Positions 1 to 8,552 of a DNA stretch of 64,000 nucleotides are shown here, one piece after another. Both the position numbers and the translations under genes were made by a program. This stretch comes from Candidatus Gastranaerophilales bacterium (GTDB lineage Bacteria > Cyanobacteriota > Vampirovibrionia > Gastranaerophilales > Gastranaerophilaceae), in the NCBI GenBank assembly GCA_944326585.1, contig CALVEN010000003.1, positions 62,001 to 126,000 on the forward strand, given 5' to 3'. The notes beneath the pieces were generated by a model, which had not been told where the DNA came from, did no database searches, and saw nothing but the letters and a program-made list of their open reading frames with translations. Numbering within the stretch: the first letter of the stretch is position 1; every line of letters starts with the position of its first letter.

Positions 1-2
1 CG

Positions 3-1082
3 GCAAAAAAAGTCGGAGGAGTGAGGACAATTTGTTTCGTAAGCAAAGGCGAATACAAAAATACCCTCAATACAAGCGACTATTGCGACTTTTTCATAGA
101 TTACATAATCTGGCCGGAAGAATTGTTAACTCAGGATATTTTCAGAATTGTCACGGTAGCACACGCGCTGGATGTCGAAAACTTTGCGGACGGCAAGGCA
201 AGGCTTCTGGAGTACAAAGTTCAGCCGGGGCTTTCTATAATCAACCAAAAATTGAAAGATATCGGATTTACAAAAGATACGATTATCGTAGGGCTTACGC
301 GCGACAGCAAACTCTTTATCCCTAACGGCGACACGGAAATTCTGGAAGGCGACAAGCTTATTTTTATGGGTACACCGCACTCTCTGGATATTCTTGCGGG
401 AACTTTTTTCCACGAAAAAGATCAGGTGAAAACCGCTGCCATTATCGGCGGAGGGAACGTCGGGGCAATGCTTGCAAAAAGTCTTGACGATTTAAAAATC
501 AAAACGAAAATAATCGAAAAAGATTACGAAAGATGCCAATTTTTGGCGCAAACGCTTGAGAGAACCCTCGTAATCCACGGCGACGGTACAAATTTAAAAA
601 TCCTTGACGAAGAGGATATCGGCTCAAGCGACATTGTGATAAGCGTTACAAATAATGACGAAAGAAACCTTTTATGCTCGCTTTTGTGCAAGCAGCTCGG
701 CGTAAAACGTGTAATTGCGCGTGTCGCAAAGGTTTTGAATATACCTTTATTTGAAAAAGTCGGAATTGATATCGCGATTTCTCCGAAAAATTCAGCTATA
801 AACGAAGTTAAAAACGATTTGGAAGAAAACGACGTTGACATTCTGGCAACAGTAGAGCAGGGGCAGGGCGAGGTGCTGGAAATATGCGTCAGAGAAGAAT
901 TTAACGACAAAATGATTATGGAATTAAAACTTCCGGCAAGAGCCATAATAGGCGCTATTCACAGAAAAAATTTCGTAATAATTCCGAAAGGCGATACAAA
1001 AATACGAACCGGCGATGTTTTGATTACGTTTACGATGGCGGAAAATGCCGATACGATTAAAGAATTCTTCAAGGTGGGATAA
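3..1082 (+). CDS. trkA: Trk potassium uptake regulator TrkA (5' truncated by window edge)
   Basis: This is the cytoplasmic NAD(H)-binding regulatory subunit that gates the TrkH potassium channel. The visible part has the end of a first RCK/TrkA-N domain, a TrkA-C domain (GDKLIFMGTP), then a second Rossmann domain starting at AAIIGGGNVGAMLAKSL with the nucleotide-binding acidic residue in KIIEKD, and a second TrkA-C domain at the C-terminus. Family members are about 450 residues; only about 360 are visible. The reading frame is open to the window edge, with the residues AKKVGG preceding the GTG at 21, so that GTG is probably internal and the real start lies upstream. The stop overlaps the trkH start by one base (TAATG), showing translational coupling. 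Confidence 0.9.
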   Translation, partial: AKKVGGVRTICFVSKGEYKNTLNTSDYCDFFIDYIIWPEELLTQDIFRIVTVAHALDVENFADGKARLLEYKVQPGLSIINQKLKDIGFTKDTIIVGLTRDSKLFIPNGDTEILEGDKLIFMGTPHSLDILAGTFFHEKDQVKTAAIIGGGNVGAMLAKSLDDLKIKTKIIEKDYERCQFLAQTLERTLVIHGDGTNLKILDEEDIGSSDIVISVTNNDERNLLCSLLCKQLGVKRVIARVAKVLNIPLFEKVGIDIAISPKNSAINEVKNDLEENDVDILATVEQGQGEVLEICVREEFNDKMIMELKLPARAIIGAIHRKNFVIIPKGDTKIRTGDVLITFTMAENADTIKEFFKVG

Positions 1083-2551
1083 TGCGCTTAAACTATTTAT
1101 TTTATGCAATAGGGCTGGTTATAAAATACGTCGGGATAACACTTTTAATCCCCGTTCTTGTGGCACTTTATTATAAAGACTTTTATTCCGTCCTGCCATT
1201 TTTAAGCTCAGGCATTATTTCAATAATCATCGGGAGTCTGTTTAAACGATTAGGCAATGCAAACGGTCGAATTGAAAACTTAAACGACATAAAAAAATCC
1301 GAAGCATTGTTTGTAGTTGCCGTATCGTGGATAATTTTCGGGATACAGGCAGCTTTGCCGTTTTTATTTTACGGAATAAATTTTGTTGACGGATTATTTG
1401 AATCCGTATCAGGGATAACTACAACAGGCGCAACGATATTAACGCACTTTAATTATCCGAAAGCCTTCTTTTTCTGGCGGTCATTTACACAATGGCTTGG
1501 CGGTATGGGGATTATAGTGTTGTTCGTTGCGGTACTTCCGCAGTTCGCGGTTGCCGGACGCCAGATGTTTTTTGCGGAAGCTCCAGGGCCTGTAGAGGAA
1601 AAGTTATCTCCGAGGATACGAAATACGGCGTCAGCGCTGTGGGGGATTTATGCGGGGCTGACAATTCTTGCGGCGGTGCTGTTATCGTTTGCGGGAATGC
1701 CGAAATTCGATGCCGTGTGTAACGCAATGTCAACCCTTGCGGCAGGCGGATTTTCACCCAATGCGCAGAGCACTATGGGGTATCATTCAAATTTAATCAC
1801 ATGGATTTTGACGTTTTTCATGTTTTTGGCGGGAGCAAGTTTTATTCTGCAATTAAGAGCAATAAAGCAGAAAAATCCGTTTGTGATGTTCAAAAGCGAA
1901 GAATTCAGGGTTTATACGTATATAATCGTGATTTTATCGGGCTTAATTGCGGCGGCACTGTATTTTAACGACCATTACAATGTATTTGACGCAATAACCG
2001 CGGCATTTTATCAGGTAATAAGCCTTACAACATCAACAGGAAGCGCGAGTGTTGACTTTGCACAATGGAGTTTCAGCGCAAAACTTTTACTGTTTATTGC
2101 GATGTTTACGGGCTCATGCGCGGGGTCTGCCGGCGGCGGGATTAAAATGACCCGATGGATTCTGGTTTTCAAATCAATGAAAAGCGAAATTTTCAGAATT
2201 TTGCACCCGAACGCAATTACCAATATTAAAATTGACAATACAATTGTGCAGCCTGAAGTCATACGGCAGATTGTAGTATTTGTATTTTTCTACTTTTTTA
2301 TATTTGCTCTGAGCGCACTTTTGGTGGCAATTATTGAACAAAACACCACAATCGGCGTCACGGGCGCCATCACGACGCTTGGCGACTGCGGGCCGGGCTT
2401 CGGCGCGACAATCGGACCTATGGGAAGTTTCAGCAGTCTGCATGTATCATCAAAACTTATTTTCACGGCAAATATGCTTGTCGGACGTCTTGAATTAATT
2501 CCGTTTCTGGTTCTTTTCCAGCGTGATTTCTGGTCTGTTAAGCAAAATTAA
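1082..2551 (+). CDS. trkH: Trk potassium transporter membrane subunit TrkH
   Basis: Potassium-translocating membrane subunit of the Trk system (489 residues, the usual length). It is very hydrophobic throughout, with four pore-loop/selectivity-filter segments of the MPM fold visible as SGITTTGATIL, STLAAGGFSP, SLTTSTGSASV and TTLGDCGPGFGA. The start codon overlaps the trkA stop by one base, so the two subunits are co-translated. The combination of adjacent trkA and trkH argues strongly for a functional Trk system rather than a KtrB-type paralogue. Confidence 0.93.
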   Translation: MRLNYLFYAIGLVIKYVGITLLIPVLVALYYKDFYSVLPFLSSGIISIIIGSLFKRLGNANGRIENLNDIKKSEALFVVAVSWIIFGIQAALPFLFYGINFVDGLFESVSGITTTGATILTHFNYPKAFFFWRSFTQWLGGMGIIVLFVAVLPQFAVAGRQMFFAEAPGPVEEKLSPRIRNTASALWGIYAGLTILAAVLLSFAGMPKFDAVCNAMSTLAAGGFSPNAQSTMGYHSNLITWILTFFMFLAGASFILQLRAIKQKNPFVMFKSEEFRVYTYIIVILSGLIAAALYFNDHYNVFDAITAAFYQVISLTTSTGSASVDFAQWSFSAKLLLFIAMFTGSCAGSAGGGIKMTRWILVFKSMKSEIFRILHPNAITNIKIDNTIVQPEVIRQIVVFVFFYFFIFALSALLVAIIEQNTTIGVTGAITTLGDCGPGFGATIGPMGSFSSLHVSSKLIFTANMLVGRLELIPFLVLFQRDFWSVKQN

Positions 2552-2619
2552 TTTGAATAAATGATTGAAATGAACAAAAATTATGCTTAAATCGTTATAA
2601 AAATAAAAGGATAGCGATT

Positions 2620-4083
2620 TTGCGATTTGGTATAAAAAAACTTGTAGCCCTATGCCTGTCATTTACACTGATGACAAGCATTTCCGCGTGTGCTATCGAA
2701 GAAATTACAATAGAAAAGGATTCTGTTGTAACCCTTAATGACTGTATAAAAATAGCGCTTGAAAACAGTCCTTTGATAAAACGGTTCAAATACAATTACG
2801 GAGTATCAAAAAGCAATGTAGGTCTTGCAAAATCAGCGTATTTTCCGACCCTCGGGGTAAGCACGGGCTACACCTTCAATGATTCCACATCATCAGGCCG
2901 TTTCAGGTCAATGACAAACCGGAATTCGTATAATGTTGAGGCGTCTTTGAACCAATTAATCTGGAATTTCGGAAAAACAAACGCGAATATAAGAATGCAA
3001 AAATTCAATATGATAACCGCATTATTTAACTTTGACGACAGCGTTCTGGATACGATTTATGAAGTAAAAACCAATTACTACGGAGTTTTAGCCGCAAAAG
3101 CCGCCGTTGATATTAATAAAGCGAACGTACAAATAAACGAAAGAAACTACCAGAGAATAAAAGCCTATTTTGACGAGGGAATACGTTCCAAAATCGACCT
3201 TGTAAATGCTGAGGTTAACCTGAGTGACTCCAAAGTAACCCTTGTAGATGCCGAAAAAGCATACAAAAACGCAATGGTAACCCTTAACAATTCAATGTAT
3301 ATAGCATTTACGCCGGATTACGAAATCACACCGACGGAGAGCTTCAACTTCAACGAAAGCACCTATTCAATAGACCTTGAAGAACTTGACAGGAAAAACG
3401 ACATAAGCACGCCCCCGCCTGCAGCGTCAGATGCAATGCTTACATCAACAGTTGAAAAAACCGATATTTTAACGGATTACAAATTTGAGGAATTTCCCTA
3501 TACATTTGAAAAAGCTGTTGAACTGGCATACAAAAACCGCCCTGATATAAAGGCTTATGACGCTACATTAAGGGCAATGGAAGAAAACCTTTTGTACATC
3601 AAACGCGAATATTATCCGGAACTTTCCGCAAGCGCGGGCTACGGTTACCGCAACATGAATTCGACAAGCTCTTTTAATGTAGGCGTAAATCTTTCAAGCA
3701 GCATTAATATCTTAGGCAAAAAACACGAAATCGACGCCGGCAAACTTCAAGTGCAATTAGCACAGAATGAAATTGATATGCTTAAACAAAACGTCTATTT
3801 TGAAGTTCAAAATGCCTACGTAAATATGATAGAATTAGAAAGACAAATCCCGCTTTTAGCCGTAAAAGTCCGCCAGACATTAGAAAACTTTGAACTGGCA
3901 GACGGAAGATACGCGGTCGGGCTGGGTGATTTTATAGAATTACAGGACGCAAAAGTCCAATACAACAATGCACAGCACAATTATGTGCAAACCGTGTATA
4001 ATTATAACGTAGCCAGAGCTTCTCTTGAAAAAGCCATGGCATTGCAGCAGGATGTAACAATAACAATTGAGGACGTAAATTAA
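2620..4083 (+). CDS. TolC-family outer membrane efflux protein
   Basis: Outer-membrane channel of a tripartite exporter (487 residues). An N-terminal signal peptide (RFGIKKLVALCLSFTLM) is followed by two outer membrane efflux protein repeats, each beginning with a LNDCIKIALENSP / FEKAVELAYKNRPDIKA type helix typical of the TolC fold. The predicted start is TTG at 2620, preceded by AAAAGG nine bases upstream; no ATG fits the signal peptide. It ends with a one-base overlap (TAATG) into the adaptor gene, and the ABC components follow, so substrates are exported by a MacAB-like pump. A low-complexity segment rich in Pro/Ala (about residues 265-280) interrupts the two halves. Confidence 0.87.
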   Translation: MRFGIKKLVALCLSFTLMTSISACAIEEITIEKDSVVTLNDCIKIALENSPLIKRFKYNYGVSKSNVGLAKSAYFPTLGVSTGYTFNDSTSSGRFRSMTNRNSYNVEASLNQLIWNFGKTNANIRMQKFNMITALFNFDDSVLDTIYEVKTNYYGVLAAKAAVDINKANVQINERNYQRIKAYFDEGIRSKIDLVNAEVNLSDSKVTLVDAEKAYKNAMVTLNNSMYIAFTPDYEITPTESFNFNESTYSIDLEELDRKNDISTPPPAASDAMLTSTVEKTDILTDYKFEEFPYTFEKAVELAYKNRPDIKAYDATLRAMEENLLYIKREYYPELSASAGYGYRNMNSTSSFNVGVNLSSSINILGKKHEIDAGKLQVQLAQNEIDMLKQNVYFEVQNAYVNMIELERQIPLLAVKVRQTLENFELADGRYAVGLGDFIELQDAKVQYNNAQHNYVQTVYNYNVARASLEKAMALQQDVTITIEDVN

Positions 4084-5240
4084 TGAAACTGAAGAAAAAA
4101 CACATAATAATTCTAATCGCGGCAGCACTTGCGCTTATATTTCTTGTAGTCATAAACGCAAAAGCAAACGGGGTTAAATACGAAACCCGAAAAGTCCGCC
4201 GCTGCACGATTACGGAAGTTGTGGAAGCCTCCGGCACAATTAATCCTGTTAACACGGTCAGTGTCGGTTCAACAGTTTCAGGCTTGATAAAAGAAATCTA
4301 CGTTGACTTCAACTCCGTTGTAAAAAAGGGACAAATTCTTGCACAGATTGACCCTGCGAACTTTCAAGCCTCCGTTGATCAGGCAACCGCACAGATTAAT
4401 AACGCGCAGGCAAACCTTGCAAATACTCAGGCAGTTATGGAAATGTCCAGAAAAACTTACAACCGCTACAAAAACCTTTACGCAAAAAATTTCATAGCCA
4501 AAAGCGAACTTGATCAGGCAGAAAGCGACTATTATGCGAACCTTGCGAAAGTAAATTCGGCAAAAGCCCAGATTTCACAGGCGCAGGCAACATATAACAC
4601 AGCAATGACAAACCTTGGTTACACAAAAATCATTGCCCCTGTGGACGGAACAATAATTTCCCGTGAAATAGACCTCGGTCAGCCGGTTGCCGCAAGCTTT
4701 CAGGCTCCGCAATTGTTTACAATCGCGCAGGATTTGACCAATATGCAGATAGAAGTAAACGTTTCCGAAGCCGATATAGGCAAAGTCAAAGTGGGGCAGG
4801 ATGTTACCTACACGCTTGACGGCTACCCCGATACAGATTTTAAAGGCAAAGTAACTCAGGTAAGAATCTCCCCGACAACCGTTTCTAACGTTGTTACCTA
4901 CGTTGTAATTGTCGACGTACACAATGAAGATTTAAAACTTATCCCCGGCATGACGGCAAATGTTTCAATAATCACGGATCAAAAAGAAAACGTGCTTTGC
5001 GTACCCAATGTTGCACTGAAATTCACTCCCGAAACCTCGGGTCAAAAATACAAAAATCAGGGCATCTGGCTTCTGCAAAAGAATAAACCCGTCAGAATTG
5101 ATATAGAACAGGGCGCAAGCGACGATTCAAGGTTTGAAGTAATATCAGACAAAATAAAAGAAGGCGACCTTGTTCTGACAGGTTCCACAGGCGGCAAAAA
5201 GACAACACAGCAGCCGAGAAGACGCAGAGGAATGTTCTAA
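4083..5240 (+). CDS. MacA-like periplasmic adaptor (HlyD family)
   Basis: Periplasmic membrane-fusion protein that bridges the inner-membrane ABC transporter to the TolC-like channel (385 residues). A single N-terminal membrane anchor (IIILIAAALALIFLVV) is followed by a barrel-sandwich/lipoyl half motif (VSGLIKEIYVDFNSVVKKGQ), an alpha-helical hairpin rich in Ala/Gln (about residues 95-180), the second lipoyl half (IIAPVDGTIISREIDLGQPV) and beta-barrel domains. The C-terminus is basic (RRRRGMF). It overlaps the upstream tolC-like stop by one base and is followed after one base by the ATPase gene. The order adaptor, ATPase, permease is the macAB arrangement. Confidence 0.88.
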   Translation: MKLKKKHIIILIAAALALIFLVVINAKANGVKYETRKVRRCTITEVVEASGTINPVNTVSVGSTVSGLIKEIYVDFNSVVKKGQILAQIDPANFQASVDQATAQINNAQANLANTQAVMEMSRKTYNRYKNLYAKNFIAKSELDQAESDYYANLAKVNSAKAQISQAQATYNTAMTNLGYTKIIAPVDGTIISREIDLGQPVAASFQAPQLFTIAQDLTNMQIEVNVSEADIGKVKVGQDVTYTLDGYPDTDFKGKVTQVRISPTTVSNVVTYVVIVDVHNEDLKLIPGMTANVSIITDQKENVLCVPNVALKFTPETSGQKYKNQGIWLLQKNKPVRIDIEQGASDDSRFEVISDKIKEGDLVLTGSTGGKKTTQQPRRRRGMF

Positions 5241-5241
5241 A

Positions 5242-5931
5242 ATGGCTCTGATTGAAGTTAAAAACGCAATAAAAACATACCGCACAGGCGAAGACAGCTT
5301 CAATGCAATGAATAATGTTTCATTAAGCATTGAAAAAGGCGAATTTGTAGCGATTATGGGCGCCTCAGGCTCCGGCAAATCAACTTTTATGAATATGCTC
5401 GGAACTTTAGACAAACCCAACAGAGGGAGCTATTTTCTGGACGGTGTAGATATGCTGTCTTTAGCGCCGGATGAGCTTGCGGAAGTCAGAAATCTCAAAA
5501 TGGGTTTTGTTTTTCAAGGCTTTAACCTGATTTCCCGAACAACAGCGCTTGAAAACGTTGAACTTCCGATGATTTACAAAGGGATACCCGAAGAAGAAAG
5601 AATAATCCGCGCGAAAGAAGCTTTAAGGATAGTGGGGCTTGAAAACAGGGAAGATCACATGCCGAACCAGATGTCAGGCGGTCAGCAGCAGCGTGTTGCA
5701 ATTGCCCGCGCAATCGTAAACGATCCGCCGCTTATCTTAGCGGACGAACCCACAGGTAACCTCGACACCAAAACCAGTATTGAGGTTATGGAATTTTTTG
5801 TAAAACTCAACGAACAAATGGGCAAAACAATCGTGCTTGTAACTCACGAACCCGATATTGCTGAATACTGCAAACGCGTTGTACGATTTAAAGACGGAAA
5901 CATTATTTCCGATGAGGTAAAAGTTAAATGA
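5242..5931 (+). CDS. MacB/LolD-type ABC transporter ATPase
   Basis: ATP-binding subunit of the exporter (229 residues). Walker A is GASGSGKST, the Q-loop lies in VFQGFNLI, the signature is [14 protein letters not shown], Walker B is [12 protein letters not shown] and the switch histidine is in VTHEPD. This is the MacB/LolD/FtsE subfamily pattern. It begins one base after the adaptor stop and overlaps the permease gene by four bases (ATGA), consistent with one polycistronic unit. ATPase and permease are split into two proteins rather than fused as in E. coli MacB. Confidence 0.92.
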   Translation: MALIEVKNAIKTYRTGEDSFNAMNNVSLSIEKGEFVAIMGASGSGKSTFMNMLGTLDKPNRGSYFLDGVDMLSLAPDELAEVRNLKMGFVFQGFNLISRTTALENVELPMIYKGIPEEERIIRAKEALRIVGLENREDHMPNQMSGGQQQRVAIARAIVNDPPLILADEPTGNLDTKTSIEVMEFFVKLNEQMGKTIVLVTHEPDIAEYCKRVVRFKDGNIISDEVKVK

Positions 5932-7157
5932 TAGACTTCAAATCAACGGTCAAAATGGCTATAATTTCATTAAAAATCAACAAAATGCGCTCGATTTTAA
6001 CTAGTTTAGGCATAATTATCGGGGTAAGCGCGGTTATCATAATGCTTGCGGTCGGCTCAGGCGCCAGCAAAAAAATCGCAAAAGATATGGAATCCATGGG
6101 CAGCAATCTTTTGATGATAAGGTCAGCCTCTGCAACCTCCGGCGGGGTTCGGATGGGGTTCGGCACAAAACCGTCTTTAACGCTTAAAGATGCAGACGCC
6201 ATCTACAAAAATTGCCGCGGAATAATGGCTGTCGCGCCTTATTCTTCCGCAACAAGCCAATTGACCTACGGTAACCAGAACTGGTCTACAACCGTCGGAG
6301 GCACCACTGCCGAATACCTGTTTATAAGAAATTACGAAATAGAATCAGGCAGAAATTTTGTTGAAGAAGATGTCAAAAACAATACCAAAGTCGCAATTAT
6401 AGGCAGCACGGTTGCAACGGAACTTTTCGGCGACATGAACCCCATAAATAAGACAATGCGTGTGGGAAATGTTCCATTCAAGGTAATCGGACTTTTAAAA
6501 ACCAAAGGTCAAAGCGGCATGGGAATGGATCAGGATGATCTTGTGTTCATTCCTATTACAACCGCCCAGAAAAAGGCTTTCGGAACGGAATACCCCGGAA
6601 CCGTCAAAATGATTAACGTAAAAGCACAGAATTCGGAAGTTTTACAAACCGCACAGGACGATATCACAGATCTTTTGCGAACCCGCCACAACATAGGCAA
6701 AAATCAAGAGGACGATTTTGAAATCCGTAACTTAGCCGAAATGCAGGAAACTATTAAATCCTCCGCACGTACAATGTCAATTCTTCTCGGTGCGATTGCA
6801 TCTGTATCTCTGTTGGTCGGCGGTATAGGGATTATGAATATCATGCTTGTATCGGTTACGGAAAGGACTAAAGAAATCGGCATCCGTATGGCAATAGGGG
6901 CAAAAGCTTCCGACATCAGGGTGCAATTTTTGATTGAATCGTTTTTATTGTCCGTAATCGGCGGTGTAATCGGTGTTGTTATAGGTGTTTTGGGTGCAAA
7001 AGTCGTTGAGCTTACAGATGCAATGACTATTTCAATATCAAGCGGCTCAATCATTTTGTCACTCGGGTTTTCAGGCGCAATCGGGGTTCTGTTCGGCTAT
7101 TATCCTGCCTACAAAGCCTCACTCCTTAACCCCATTGACGCGTTGAGGTATGAGTAA
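5928..7157 (+). CDS. MacB-like ABC transporter permease (FtsX family)
   Basis: Inner-membrane permease partner of the preceding ATPase (409 residues). One N-terminal membrane helix (ILTSLGIIIGVSAVIIMLAVG) precedes a large periplasmic MacB_PCD domain, followed by three C-terminal helices of the FtsX domain, including GGIGIMNIMLVSVTERTKEIG and the conserved IRMAIGA segment. It ends with the family-typical YPAYKASLLNPIDALRYE. Last gene of the tolC-macA-macB-like operon; substrates could be macrolides, peptides or lipids and cannot be chosen from sequence alone. Confidence 0.9.
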   Translation: MIDFKSTVKMAIISLKINKMRSILTSLGIIIGVSAVIIMLAVGSGASKKIAKDMESMGSNLLMIRSASATSGGVRMGFGTKPSLTLKDADAIYKNCRGIMAVAPYSSATSQLTYGNQNWSTTVGGTTAEYLFIRNYEIESGRNFVEEDVKNNTKVAIIGSTVATELFGDMNPINKTMRVGNVPFKVIGLLKTKGQSGMGMDQDDLVFIPITTAQKKAFGTEYPGTVKMINVKAQNSEVLQTAQDDITDLLRTRHNIGKNQEDDFEIRNLAEMQETIKSSARTMSILLGAIASVSLLVGGIGIMNIMLVSVTERTKEIGIRMAIGAKASDIRVQFLIESFLLSVIGGVIGVVIGVLGAKVVELTDAMTISISSGSIILSLGFSGAIGVLFGYYPAYKASLLNPIDALRYE

Positions 7158-7463
7158 TAAAGATACTAAGATACTAGGACAATAAGTTACTAAGAGTAAG
7201 TAGTGTATGTAAAATGAGTGACGGAAAGCCGGGAACGAGATTTTGCAGGTCGGATTATCCGACTGTAAATTTTTCTGTCGGCTTGGTAAAGACGACCTAC
7301 TGCTGTAAATCCTTAGTATCTTAGTGCCTTAGTATCTTAGTAACTTAATATCTTTATCCGAGATCCTGAAACGAGTTCAGGATGACAAATGTAGGTCGGA
7401 TTTACTAATCCGACAGTAAATCCTTACTGCCTTAGTATCCTAGTATCTTAGTATCTTCTCCAA
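7158..7463. repeat. Composite intergenic repeat region (AT-rich heptad arrays plus GC palindromes)
   Basis: This gene-free stretch between convergent operons is made of repeats. Copies of AAGATACTAAG on the left and CTTAGTATCTT on the right form inverted arrays (7165-7200, 7312-7355, 7428-7456). Between them are palindromes: GTCGGATTATCCGAC (7249-7263), a second imperfect GTCGG/CGAC hairpin (7277-7296), GAGATCCTGAA/TTCAGGATGAC (7360-7387) and GTCGGATT-TACT-AATCCGAC (7395-7414). Variants of the same modules recur at 47490-47830 and 52651-52674. No coding sequence is credible here. Function is unknown; it may be REP-like DNA or bidirectional termination. Confidence 0.75.
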
Positions 7464-8552
7464 TCACAACACTTCCAACAACGCTATTTTCATCAAATCC
7501 GTGTTGGGCTTTCTGCCTGTCCAAATTTCTTCCGCGGCAGCAGCCTGCCCGATAAACATATCAACTCCGTTCACGGTTTTGTAACCGAGTTTCTGCGCAA
7601 GCTTTAATAAAACAGTATTTTTCGGGTTATAAATAACGTCATAAACAAGCGCACCTTGGGGAAGCGTCATCAACTGCGGCTTTTCAACAGGAGTCATATC
7701 AGCGGAGCGTCCGAGCATACCGATAGGGGTTGTGTTTACAAGAATATCCACCATTGACAGATCTCTGATGTATTCTATCTGATAAGCATCAAATTTAACT
7801 TTCGGGAAAACTTTACGCATATAAGTCAACAATTCCAGCGAATTCGGGATACTTCTTGTGTAAAAACGGATTTCTTTTACATTGGAATCCGCGAGTGCAA
7901 CTGATGCCGCATGCGCAGCCCCGCCGGTTCCCAAAATTCCCGCGACTTTTCCGCTCAGGCTGAAATCGTTCGGTATTGCGTTTTTAAACCCGATAACGTC
8001 CGTATTATAACCCTTCATGGTTCTGTCAGGGTTAATTATAACCGTATTTATGGCACTTGCAATATCCGCGTATTTGTCAACTTCGTCAATAAACAATGCC
8101 ACCGGAAGCTTCAAAGGTATTGTAACGTTAAAACCTTTGTAGTTATTATTTTTCAGATATTTAATTCTTTCGACAAGCGTTTCCGGCGGAGTTTCCAGCG
8201 TTTCATAACTTGCATTAATGCCCATACTTTTGAATCCTGCGTTATGAATTACGGACGAAAGCGAATGCCCCAGCGGATAACCGATTACACAGAATTTATT
8301 TTCACGGCGGTCAACAATTTGAGGCTCGTAATTTTGCGTCAAAGCCGGCTCAATCGGTGTCTGATAAGTCTGCGGTACGGGATTAACCGGCGCAACAGGC
8401 TGCTCATACTGAGGCGGCTGAACTGATTGATGCTGAGGTTCCTCAAGAGGCTCTGAAGGCTGCATTGATCCGCCTTTGAGTTCTTCAACGGATATCCCGA
8501 GTTTTTTAGCTTTTTTTTGCAAATATCTTTCGTAAAGGTCTTTATTCAGCAT
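7464..8552 (-). CDS. aroE: Shikimate dehydrogenase with N-terminal extension
   Basis: NADPH-dependent reduction of 3-dehydroshikimate to shikimate in aromatic amino acid synthesis. The catalytic domain starts near residue 87 with FCVIGYPLGHSLSSVIHN (shikimate-binding S-x-S), followed by the catalytic lysine in VTIPLK, the NADP loop GTGGAAHAASVAL and the C-terminal GVDMFIGQAAAAEEIWTG. The first 85 or so residues are extra: a basic helix (YLQKKAKKLGISVEEL) and a Pro/Gln-rich linker absent from usual 270-290 residue enzymes. I chose ATG 8552 because AGAGG lies nine bases upstream; a longer frame to 8594 would only lengthen the overlap with topA. It overlaps the end of topA by 11 bases. Last gene of the lptC-to-aroE operon. 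Confidence 0.88.
   Translation of the reverse strand: MLNKDLYERYLQKKAKKLGISVEELKGGSMQPSEPLEEPQHQSVQPPQYEQPVAPVNPVPQTYQTPIEPALTQNYEPQIVDRRENKFCVIGYPLGHSLSSVIHNAGFKSMGINASYETLETPPETLVERIKYLKNNNYKGFNVTIPLKLPVALFIDEVDKYADIASAINTVIINPDRTMKGYNTDVIGFKNAIPNDFSLSGKVAGILGTGGAAHAASVALADSNVKEIRFYTRSIPNSLELLTYMRKVFPKVKFDAYQIEYIRDLSMVDILVNTTPIGMLGRSADMTPVEKPQLMTLPQGALVYDVIYNPKNTVLLKLAQKLGYKTVNGVDMFIGQAAAAEEIWTGRKPNTDLMKIALLEVL

Noticed and set aside
21-1082. GTG at 21 as the real start of trkA
   Set aside because: The frame is open upstream to the window edge and the protein would lack most of the first Rossmann domain; treated as truncated.
7158-7463. Tandem repeat arrays as a CRISPR
   Set aside because: Units are AT-rich heptad-like, without regular spacers or cas genes.
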